A stretch of DNA of 5,278 nt, from NCBI GenBank assembly GCA_028687155.1, contig JAQUAR010000136.1, positions 1 through 5,278 of the forward strand, written 5' to 3'. Shown here in pieces: positions 1 through 5,278 of this stretch. The position numbers were made by a program, and so were the translations under genes. The DNA comes from Methylacidiphilaceae bacterium (lineage in GTDB: Bacteria; Verrucomicrobiota; Verrucomicrobiia; Methylacidiphilales; Methylacidiphilaceae). Position 1 is the stretch's first letter, and every line of letters starts with the position of its first letter. The notes under the pieces are model-generated. The model ran no database searches. It was not told the DNA's origin and was given only the letters and a program-made list of their open reading frames with translations.

Positions 1-215
1 GCCTCCCGCGCCTCTGCTCCCGAAAGCGCGAGCATTGGGCGCTACCCGGACTTTGCCGGCGAAACCCCGGCACGCGAATCGTCGGCAGCACTGTTTGGCC
101 GACGTCGTGGACGATCTTCCCTGGTAGGGGAATGCTTGTCTATGGTTTTAGGAACGGCAGAGGCGAAAAAGATTGACCTCTTGGCGGCTAGTCGGCTCTC
201 CGTAGCAGATCCGCA
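1..215. other. Non-coding region upstream of the HAD gene
   Basis: I see no convincing gene in this stretch. One plus-strand frame (bases 1-384) is open, but its translation is rich in Arg, Ser, Ala and Pro, has no recognisable motif and runs out of frame into the HAD gene, so I do not call it. The frame of the HAD gene itself is closed by stops at 173-175 and 188-190. A TTGACC at 173-178 resembles a -35 box, but no acceptable -10 box lies at the right distance. The stretch also holds two small hairpins, listed separately. It may contain the HAD promoter or the end of something beyond the left edge. Confidence 0.4.
54..104. other. Two adjacent GC-rich hairpins
   Basis: Bases 54-59 (TGCCGG) pair perfectly with 67-72 (CCGGCA) around a 7-base loop. 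Bases 80-86 (CGTCGGC) pair with 98-104 (GCCGACG) around an 11-base loop. Neither is followed by a T-run on either strand, so they do not look like standard intrinsic terminators. Bases 78-83 (ATCGTC) could instead pair with 110-115 (GACGAT), which would compete with the second stem. Short stems like these arise often by chance in GC-rich DNA, so a function is unproven. Confidence 0.2.
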
Positions 216-902
216 ATGGAAAGAGACGAGACTTCCCCGCGCGCCACTCGATGGGCCGTGCTCTTTGACTGGGATGGAGTGCTGGTCGACTCCTCTCGGC
301 AGCACGAGGAGAGTTGGCATCGCCTCGCCCGGGAAGAGGGACTCCCTCTCTTCCCCGGATTTTTCCTGCAGACCTTCGGGATGAAGAACGAATGGATCAT
401 TCCGCAGATCCTCCACTGGACGAAGGATCCAGAAGAGATCACCCGGCTCAGCCTGCGCAAGGAGGTGCATTTCCGGGAAATCGTCGCCGAAACCGGGCTC
501 ACGCTCTGCCCCGGAGCATGGGAGTGGGGCCAATGGCTGGCCGGACGCGCGGTCCCGACGGCGATCGCGTCCTCCTCGCAGCGAGCGAACATCGACCTGG
601 CGCTCGAGAAGCTCGCGCTGCGTCCCTTCTTTCCCACCATCGTTGCCGCCGAGGATGTGAGCCGCGGCAAGCCCGATCCGGAGGTCTTTCTTGCGGCCGC
701 CGACCGCTTGGGAGTCCCTCCCCACCGCTGTGTCGTCTTCGAAGACGCGCCCGCCGGGGTGGAAGCCGGAAAGCGAGCCGGGATGAAGGTAGTGGCCCTG
801 ACGACCACCCGCGCCCCCGAAGCGCTTCGGGAGGCGGACCGCATCATCGCCGATCTCGGTGCGTCAACCCCTTCCGAGATCGAACGATGGCTCTTCCCAT
901 AA
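216..902 (+). CDS. HAD-IA family hydrolase, beta-phosphoglucomutase-like
   Basis: A 228-residue cytoplasmic haloacid-dehalogenase superfamily protein, the normal length for the beta-phosphoglucomutase/sugar-phosphate phosphatase group. All core motifs are present. Motif I is LFDWDGVLVDS, with nucleophile Asp18 and acid/base Asp20. Motif II is the Ser cluster at 119-121 (IASSS). Motif III is Lys152 in GKPDPEVF. Motif IV is Glu176-Asp177 in VVFEDAPAGVEAG. The helical cap lies between motifs I and II, roughly residues 27-98, and contains FGMKNEWIIPQIL. The family transfers or hydrolyses phosphate on small phosphorylated sugars via an aspartyl-phosphate and Mg2+; the substrate here cannot be read from sequence. 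ATG 216 is the first start after in-frame stops at 173-175 and 188-190 and puts motif I at the usual distance, but it has no clear Shine-Dalgarno. The last 39 bases overlap the convergent aminotransferase gene. Alternatives within the family are a generic phosphatase or a phosphohexomutase. Confidence 0.93.
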   Translation: MERDETSPRATRWAVLFDWDGVLVDSSRQHEESWHRLAREEGLPLFPGFFLQTFGMKNEWIIPQILHWTKDPEEITRLSLRKEVHFREIVAETGLTLCPGAWEWGQWLAGRAVPTAIASSSQRANIDLALEKLALRPFFPTIVAAEDVSRGKPDPEVFLAAADRLGVPPHRCVVFEDAPAGVEAGKRAGMKVVALTTTRAPEALREADRIIADLGASTPSEIERWLFP

Positions 903-2216
903 CCGCCTGAGGGTTTCTCCCAGCTGCTCGATCCCCCCTTGCAGTTCCTCTTCGGTGATCGTCAACGGCGGGGCGACCAGGATCACGTTATGCTTGCAGA
1001 ACGCATAAACCCCTCGCCCGAGCAGCTGCTGCTGCAGCCAGCCAATCTCTTGCGAAAGCGGCTTGTGCCAGAGGGAAAGAGGTTCGCGCGTCTGCCGGTT
1101 GCGGACTAGCTCAATCCCGAAGAAGGCTCCCAGGCCGCGGACCTCCCCGACGAGCGGACTCTGCTTCGCCAGCTCGCGTAGCCCGCGCCGCAGCCACTCT
1201 TCGATTTGGCCCGCCCGTTCAAAGAGCCCCTCATCCCGATAGGCGGCCAGTGCTCCCAGCCCCGCAGCCATCGCGAGCGGGTGGCCGGAATAGGTATGGC
1301 CGCACCAGAGTGGCTGCTCGTCGAAGGTCGTCGCAAGCCCTTCCCGCACCAACACGCCCCCGAGAGGCACGTAGGCCGAGGTCACCCCTTTGGCGAACGT
1401 CATCATGTCGGGGACGACCTCGAAGCGACTCGCTCCGAAGGTGGCCCCCAACCGGCCAAACCCGGTCATGACTTCATCGAGGATGAGCAAGATGCCATGG
1501 CGGCGGCAAAGCTCGCGAACTCCGGAGAGATATCCGGCCGGGGGAACCAGAACCCCGTTGGAGCCGACGACCGGCTCCAGAAGGATCGCAGCCACCCGGC
1601 TTGGATCCTCATGCAGCAGCACGAGCTCCAGGTGGCGGAGAGCACGCTCGCTCTCCTCCGCTTCGTTCGCCGAAAAGAACGGGCTGCGATAAAGATAGGG
1701 TCCCCAGAAATGGACCACCCCCGGAATCCCTGGCTCGCCGGCAAACCTCCGATACTCCCCGGTGAGCGTGCCCGCCCCCAGGGTAGAACCGTGAAAGGAT
1801 CGATAGAGCGAAAGGATCTTTTGCCGCCCGGTGATCATCCGGGCCATCTTGATCGCATCCTCGTTGGCTTCCGCGCCTCCCGTCGTGAAGAAGACCCTGG
1901 CTCCTTCCGGCCACGGTGCGCACTGGCTCAAGCCCTGGGCAAGGAGGGCCCGCTGGTCGTGGAAGAAGGCGGGGGAGGCGTAACAGAGGCGGGCCGCCTG
2001 CTGCTGGATCGCTTGGACCACCTGCTCCTTCCCATGGCCGAGATTGACGGCCACGAGGCCCGCGCTCAAGTCGAGGTAGCGGTTCCCTTCCGAATCGTAG
2101 AGAAAACTTCCCTCGCCTCGGACGATCATCGGGCCTGAGGCCCGCTTCTGGACCGCCCACGGGGTCAGTACATGTTTGGCGTGAACTTCCGCCAGCTCTT
2201 TTGCCCAGGTTACCAT
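864..2216 (-). CDS. Class III PLP-dependent aminotransferase (omega-type)
   Basis: A complete 450-residue fold-type I, class III (omega) aminotransferase, normal length. Visible landmarks: the phosphate-cup [10 protein letters not shown] at 111-120; SFHG at 140-143, stacking on the cofactor ring; Glu214 in [10 protein letters not shown]; Asp247 in [12 protein letters not shown], which pairs with the pyridine nitrogen; Lys276 in [15 protein letters not shown], the Schiff-base lysine; and GHTYSGHP at 306-313, whose Thr308 usually contacts the phosphate of the partner subunit. The N-terminal HVLTPW and the AYVPLGG loop resemble taurine-, beta-alanine- or GABA-type:pyruvate aminotransferases more than ornithine or glutamate-semialdehyde enzymes. 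Near the C-terminus, [13 protein letters not shown] has no Arg where many family members bind substrate carboxylate. I therefore leave the donor open. ATG 2216 is chosen because the family homology begins there and an AGGG core (complement of 2223-2226) sits 6 bases upstream. The reading frame stays open upstream to 3005, but that part overlies the methyltransferase and is spurious. The start overlaps the methyltransferase stop, implying translational coupling. Confidence 0.95.
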   Translation of the reverse strand: MVTWAKELAEVHAKHVLTPWAVQKRASGPMIVRGEGSFLYDSEGNRYLDLSAGLVAVNLGHGKEQVVQAIQQQAARLCYASPAFFHDQRALLAQGLSQCAPWPEGARVFFTTGGAEANEDAIKMARMITGRQKILSLYRSFHGSTLGAGTLTGEYRRFAGEPGIPGVVHFWGPYLYRSPFFSANEAEESERALRHLELVLLHEDPSRVAAILLEPVVGSNGVLVPPAGYLSGVRELCRRHGILLILDEVMTGFGRLGATFGASRFEVVPDMMTFAKGVTSAYVPLGGVLVREGLATTFDEQPLWCGHTYSGHPLAMAAGLGALAAYRDEGLFERAGQIEEWLRRGLRELAKQSPLVGEVRGLGAFFGIELVRNRQTREPLSLWHKPLSQEIGWLQQQLLGRGVYAFCKHNVILVAPPLTITEEELQGGIEQLGETLRRLWEEPSFDLGRG

Positions 2217-3238
2217 CCTCTTCCCTTTCTTCTGCCCAGCACCACCATCTCCGTACCACCGGCAAACGCGTAAACCGACGTTTTCCAGCCCGCCTCCTCG
2301 ACTCCCGCAGTCACCTCGACGGAGGTCAGGAGACGTGCACCCTGGGCATACTCGTGGAGGTTCTGAAACGCAAGGTTTCGTCGGGCAGGATCGCGCAGGG
2401 ATGCGACCGTTTCCGGCCAGCATGGCTCCCAGAGAAGGATGGCCCCATCCGCCCGCGCGAGCCGCTCCAGATGCGCAAAGAACCTGTTGCGTGCCGGCCA
2501 GAGATGATGGAGCACCCGACTCACCAGAATGAGGTGGGCGGGCTCCGGACCATTCCAGGAAAAAAGATCTGCTTCGACCAGTTCCATCCGTTCGGAAAGG
2601 CCTGCGGTTTGAGCCGCCTGCCTTCCCTGGGCGATTCGCCCCGCCTCCCGGTCGATGCCGATCCCGCGCCAACCCGGAAGGCGGCGAAGCAAGCGGCGAA
2701 GGAGCCAGCCATTCCCGCATCCCAGATCCAAAACAATGCCCTCCCGCTGCGCCAGCTCCGCGAAGAGCGGCAGCCCGGAGAAGAGCTCCTCTTCGAAGAG
2801 GGAAGAGTGCTTCTCCTCCAAAAACTGTCCGAACCAAGGGAGAATTTCGGGATCGATCAAGGCTCCCGGCCCCGGTCGATGCCCCGTCCGAAAGAGAGGC
2901 ACCAGGCGTAGGGCGAGCGAGGGCGCCAAGACCGCATCCACCGCCGTTGCCAGAAAGGAATCTTCCTTGGCTCTCCGCCGATCGCCCGACTCCGTCGCGA
3001 GGCAAAACCGACCGCCCTCCTCTTCGAGGTAGCCGAAGGCAAAACCGGCTTCGCAGAAGCCTCTCACATAACCAGCATCCAATCCCATCCGGCCGGCGAT
3101 CTCCTCCGGAACGACCATTCCGGATCGGCGGAGGAAATCGAAGATTCCGGTGGCGATCCCCAAAAACCCGACAACGGCGCCCACCCCCTGCTCCCGTCCC
3201 GCGGCAATCGACTCATCTCCCACGATAAGAGAAAACAT
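2210..3238 (-). CDS. SAM-dependent class I methyltransferase with N-terminal winged-helix-like region
   Basis: A complete 342-residue protein in two parts. Residues about 12-85 look like the helical dimerisation/winged-helix module found in front of many small-molecule O-methyltransferases (GIFDFLRRSG, VPEEIAGRMGL, FGYLEEEGGRFCLA). Residues about 150-336 are a Rossmann-fold methyltransferase. Motif I is VLDLGCGNGWLL (169-180). Asp196 at the end of strand 2 (GIGID) is the probable SAM-ribose ligand. EADLFSW (222-228) is the probable adenine-side acidic motif. VSRVLHHL (239-246) is motif IV, and ILLWEPCWP (267-275) is on the following strand. No signal peptide or membrane segment is evident, so it should be cytoplasmic. 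The acceptor is unknown. ATG 3238 has a GGGAGGG upstream (complement of 3251-3257) at a rather long 12-base spacing. It is the first gene of an operon with the aminotransferase, overlapping it by 7 bases. Its architecture suggests a small-molecule rather than a protein or RNA substrate, but this is inference. Confidence 0.88.
   Translation of the reverse strand: MFSLIVGDESIAAGREQGVGAVVGFLGIATGIFDFLRRSGMVVPEEIAGRMGLDAGYVRGFCEAGFAFGYLEEEGGRFCLATESGDRRRAKEDSFLATAVDAVLAPSLALRLVPLFRTGHRPGPGALIDPEILPWFGQFLEEKHSSLFEEELFSGLPLFAELAQREGIVLDLGCGNGWLLRRLLRRLPGWRGIGIDREAGRIAQGRQAAQTAGLSERMELVEADLFSWNGPEPAHLILVSRVLHHLWPARNRFFAHLERLARADGAILLWEPCWPETVASLRDPARRNLAFQNLHEYAQGARLLTSVEVTAGVEEAGWKTSVYAFAGGTEMVVLGRRKGRGW
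2217..2230 (-). promoter_or_regulatory. Ribosome binding site of the aminotransferase
   Basis: Read on the minus strand, the bases just before ATG 2216 are AGAAAGGGAAGAGG. The purine-rich AAAGGGAA core is about 5-6 bases from the start codon. It lies inside the last codons of the methyltransferase, so ribosomes finishing that gene would arrive at this site. It decides the start at 2216 over the much longer in-frame extension upstream. Confidence 0.65.
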
Positions 3239-3381
3239 TACAGGAACGGACCCTCCCAGACAACGCTAGTCCTCATCGGCAAGGGAATGCCTCATGACCA
3301 GAACTCCCCGTTGTCCGCCGTTCCTTCGTGCACCATGAAAAAAACGGCTGCGCGCGCGCCTTTCCTGCGCCATCATCGCCT
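3239..3381. promoter_or_regulatory. Divergent intergenic region
   Basis: This stretch separates the minus-strand methyltransferase-aminotransferase operon from the plus-strand C26 peptidase gene, so it should carry promoters for both. I cannot assign -35/-10 boxes with confidence. Visible items are a GGGAGGG Shine-Dalgarno for the methyltransferase (complement of 3251-3257), a plus-strand AAGGGA at 3281-3286, a seven-A run at 3338-3344 and an alternating GC tract at 3350-3359. If the C26 gene starts at GTG 3328 instead of ATG 3382, the region is 54 bases shorter. Confidence 0.45.
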
Positions 3382-4017
3382 ATGCTCGCTATCGCCTCCT
3401 GGATCCGAGCCAAGGACGAAGCGCTTTTCGCACGGATCTTCGAGCCCGAGGGCTTGTTGCTCCGCAATGCCCGGACGGAGGAGGTTCCGCCGGGGGGCTG
3501 GCAAGCACTCCTCCTGACCGGCGGCACCGACATCTCCGCCGTTTTCCTGCGGCAGGAGGTCGATGCCCCGGAGAAGATCCGCTCCCCCAACCCAAAACGG
3601 GACGAGTGGGAGTTTGCCGCCTTGCAATCGGCCCTGGCCCGCCGGCTCCCCGTCCTCTCGATCTGCCGCGGCGTGCAAATCCTTAACGTCGCCTTGGGGG
3701 GGACCCTCCATCTCGACGTCCCGGGCCACGAGAACCTGGAGGACTCCTACACGCAGCCGCTCGTCTACGCCGAGGGGGTCGAAATCCAATTCCCGCTGGT
3801 GAACAGCTCCCATCATCAGGCGATCGATCGGTTGGGATCTGGGGTCGTTCCCGAGGCCTGGTGCCGACGGGACGGAATCGTCGAGCAGGTTCGCGTGGAG
3901 GGTTACCCTTTCGTTCGGGGCGTGCAGTTCCATCCGGAGCGCGATCCTCTCCGCTACCGTCCGCTCTTCGCCGCGTATTGCGAGGCCGTGCGAGGGGCGG
4001 CTCGAGCGAATGGCTAA
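3382..4017 (+). CDS. Peptidase C26 / class I glutamine amidotransferase-like hydrolase (PuuD-type)
   Basis: A 211-residue cytoplasmic protein of the C26 family, which includes gamma-glutamyl-GABA hydrolase (PuuD) and related gamma-glutamyl hydrolases. These enzymes cut a gamma-glutamyl amide to free glutamate and an amine-bearing product. Numbered from ATG 3382: LLTGGTDIS at 44-52 is the oxyanion-side loop. Cys95 in LSICRGVQILN is the nucleophile. VNSSHHQAID at 140-149 is a C26 signature. His184 and Glu186 in GVQFHPE complete the triad. At 211 residues it is somewhat shorter than PuuD (about 250); the N-terminal region is compact. I chose ATG 3382 because MLAIASWIR supplies the expected first beta strand. 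GTG 3328 would add 18 residues that look non-homologous, and neither start has a clear Shine-Dalgarno. The stop overlaps the end of the convergent hydantoinase B gene by 4 bases. An amidotransferase subunit for another enzyme is possible but less likely, given the SSHHQA motif. Confidence 0.9.
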   Translation: MLAIASWIRAKDEALFARIFEPEGLLLRNARTEEVPPGGWQALLLTGGTDISAVFLRQEVDAPEKIRSPNPKRDEWEFAALQSALARRLPVLSICRGVQILNVALGGTLHLDVPGHENLEDSYTQPLVYAEGVEIQFPLVNSSHHQAIDRLGSGVVPEAWCRRDGIVEQVRVEGYPFVRGVQFHPERDPLRYRPLFAAYCEAVRGAARANG

Positions 4018-5278
4018 GCCGTCCCCTGGGGGGTCGGCCGGCCCCATCCGCCCCCGCCCGGAGTTCGAATGGAGAGGATTTGCCCAGGTCTACCCTGGAA
4101 GCTGATCTTGCCGGGCAAAACAGTCTCCCCACCTTCGTCGAGCAACACATTCTGGCCGCGTTCCCCGTTTGCTCCTCCTTGCAAGCCGTACGGGGGAAAG
4201 CGCCTTCGCTCGGACAAGAGGGTAACATCCATCGCGGCCAGGAACTCGATCTCGCGGATGATGCCATCCCCACCGCGGTATTTCCCGACTCCTCCGGAAC
4301 CCCGCCGCAGCCGGTAGGAGACGACGCGGACCGGCAGCGCGTGCTCCAACTCCTCCACGGGGGTGTTCCGCGAGTTGGTCATATGGGTGTGAACCCCACT
4401 GTCTCCGTCTCCTGCCGGTCCACCCCCCATGCCCCCGGCGATCGTCTCATAGTAGGCAAAGCGGCAGCCGGATTCCGGATCGACCCCTCCGAGGGTCAGA
4501 TTGTTCATCGTTCCGCCGCTTGCAGCGGGAATCGCGTCGGGCAGTGCCTGGCTGAGCGCTCGCAAAATCACGTCGACCAGCCGCTGGGAGGTTTCCACAT
4601 TTCCCGCGGCGACCGCAGCCGGAAAAAGCGCATTCACCACCGTTCCGGGCGGGGCCACGACCTGGACGGGTGCGAGCAAGCCCGCATTCGCCGGGACGTC
4701 TTCCCGCAGCAGGGCGCGCACGACATAGGAGACCGCGGAGAGCGCAATGGCGAGCACTGCGTTGACGCTTCCCCGCACCTGGGGTGCGGATCCGGTGAAG
4801 TCGATGAACGCCTCCTCGCCCCTTTTGCGAATCGCTACGCGAATCGGAATCGGTTCTTCGGAAAAACCGTCGTCATCCAAGTAGTCCACCGCCTCATAGG
4901 TGCCATCCGGAATTTCGGACAGCCGCTGGCGAACCATCCGCTCCGTGTAGTCGATCAGCGAATCGGCCGCCGTATTGAGCTGCTCTTTCCCATACCGGCC
5001 GAGCAGCTGCTGGAGCCGTGCTTCGCCGGTCCGGTTCGCCGCGAGCTGGGCGGCTAGGTCTCCCTCCCGTTCTCCCGGCGTGCGCACGTTGGCCAAAATC
5101 ACCTGGAGCAGCGCCTGGTTCCACCGTCCGTTCTCCACGAGCTTGACCGCCGGGATGCGCAAACCTTCCTGGAAGATGTCGGAGGAGGGAGGCATCGAGC
5201 CGGCCGTCATCCCTCCGATATCCGCGTGATGGGCACGGCTGGCGACGTAGAAGAGAGGAGCCCCCCTCTCCTCATCCT
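4014..5278 (-). CDS. hyuB: Hydantoinase B/oxoprolinase family protein, C-terminal part
   Basis: A partial gene; 420 residues are visible and the N-terminus lies beyond the right edge. The frame is still open at base 5278. The 22 codons before the in-frame ATG at 5210 encode family sequence (FYVASRAHHADIGG), so that ATG is internal. Numbered from the first complete visible codon: HHAD at 16-19 is a probable metal-binding motif. It is followed by GSMPPSSDIFQEGLRIP; IDFTGSAPQVRGSVNA at 158-173; IPAASGGTMNN at 249-259; YYETIAGGMGG at 275-285; HMTNSRNTPVEELE at 298-311; GGVGKYRGGDG at 328-338; and the typical C-terminal TPGGGGWG at 405-412. Family members are B subunits, or C-terminal halves, of ATP-dependent N-methylhydantoinases and 5-oxoprolinases, working with a HyuA ATPase. 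About 110-130 residues, including the expected NDPY-type motif, are missing if it is a stand-alone HyuB. A fused A-B oxoprolinase is equally possible from this window. Substrate is not determinable. Confidence 0.93.
   Translation of the reverse strand, partial: DEERGAPLFYVASRAHHADIGGMTAGSMPPSSDIFQEGLRIPAVKLVENGRWNQALLQVILANVRTPGEREGDLAAQLAANRTGEARLQQLLGRYGKEQLNTAADSLIDYTERMVRQRLSEIPDGTYEAVDYLDDDGFSEEPIPIRVAIRKRGEEAFIDFTGSAPQVRGSVNAVLAIALSAVSYVVRALLREDVPANAGLLAPVQVVAPPGTVVNALFPAAVAAGNVETSQRLVDVILRALSQALPDAIPAASGGTMNNLTLGGVDPESGCRFAYYETIAGGMGGGPAGDGDSGVHTHMTNSRNTPVEELEHALPVRVVSYRLRRGSGGVGKYRGGDGIIREIEFLAAMDVTLLSERRRFPPYGLQGGANGERGQNVLLDEGGETVLPGKISFQGRPGQILSIRTPGGGGWGRPTPQGTA

Noticed and set aside
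1..384. Open plus-strand frame running from the left edge
   Set aside because: It could be the end of an upstream gene, but it overlaps the first 169 bases of the HAD gene in another frame and its peptide resembles no protein family I know.
42..725. 227-codon minus-strand open frame opposite the HAD gene
   Set aside because: It is antisense to a complete HAD hydrolase with all four motifs. Its translation is low-complexity and Arg-rich.
1206..2138. 310-codon plus-strand open frame opposite the aminotransferase
   Set aside because: It is the antisense of a well-supported aminotransferase gene and shows no recognisable domain.
2217..3005. In-frame upstream extension of the aminotransferase frame (263 extra codons)
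   Set aside because: It lies on the same strand over the methyltransferase in another frame. Its translation is rich in Gly, Arg, Ser and Pro with no motifs, while class III homology begins at the ATG at 2216, which also has a ribosome site.
3335..3517. ATG 3335 frame (MKKTAARAP...) as a small gene with a signal-peptide-like start
   Set aside because: The lysine start looks suggestive, but no hydrophobic segment follows, the peptide is Arg/Ser/Pro-rich, and it overlaps the C26 gene in the wrong frame.
4027..4045. GGGGTCGGCCGGCCCC near-palindrome as a terminator for the C26 gene
   Set aside because: It lies in the coding sequence for the conserved Gly-rich C-terminus of hydantoinase B, has no T-run, and is explained by Gly/Pro/Arg codons.
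3861..5057. 398-codon plus-strand open frame opposite the hydantoinase B gene
   Set aside because: The minus-strand frame carries clear family motifs throughout. The plus-strand translation is Arg-, Gly- and Pro-rich without motifs, a typical antisense shadow at high GC.

Overview
The window is GC-rich bacterial chromosomal DNA, densely packed with metabolic genes. There are long spurious open frames opposite and beside every real gene, as expected at high GC. I see no RNA genes, mobile elements, CRISPR arrays or long repeats. The organism cannot be fixed from this sequence. Weak Shine-Dalgarno signals on some genes and the general protein style would fit a high-GC member of the Verrucomicrobiota, or another Gram-negative-type bacterium, but that is a low-confidence guess.

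Layout: (1) Bases 1-215 hold no gene I can support, only two small GC-rich hairpins. (2) 216-902 (+) is a complete HAD-IA hydrolase of the beta-phosphoglucomutase/sugar-phosphatase type. (3) On the minus strand, 3238 down to 864, lies a two-gene operon. A SAM-dependent methyltransferase with an N-terminal winged-helix-like region (3238-2210) is followed, with a 7-base overlap, by a class III PLP aminotransferase (2216-864). The aminotransferase ends tail-to-tail inside the HAD gene (39-base overlap). (4) 3239-3381 is a short divergent intergenic region. (5) 3382-4017 (+) is a class I glutamine-amidotransferase-fold peptidase C26, of the gamma-glutamyl-GABA hydrolase (PuuD) type. (6) 4014-5278 (-) is the C-terminal part of a hydantoinase B/oxoprolinase family protein. 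It ends tail-to-tail with the C26 gene (4-base overlap) and its N-terminus lies beyond the right edge.

Functionally, three neighbours handle amino or amide nitrogen: an omega-type aminotransferase, a gamma-glutamyl hydrolase-like amidase and an ATP-dependent hydantoinase/oxoprolinase-type hydrolase. This suggests a locus for use or recycling of gamma-glutamyl amines or cyclic amides. They sit on both strands and are not one operon, so a shared pathway is inference. The methyltransferase-aminotransferase pair is the only clear translationally coupled unit. I found no strong evidence of a previously undescribed system; the methyltransferase-aminotransferase pair is the item most worth following.
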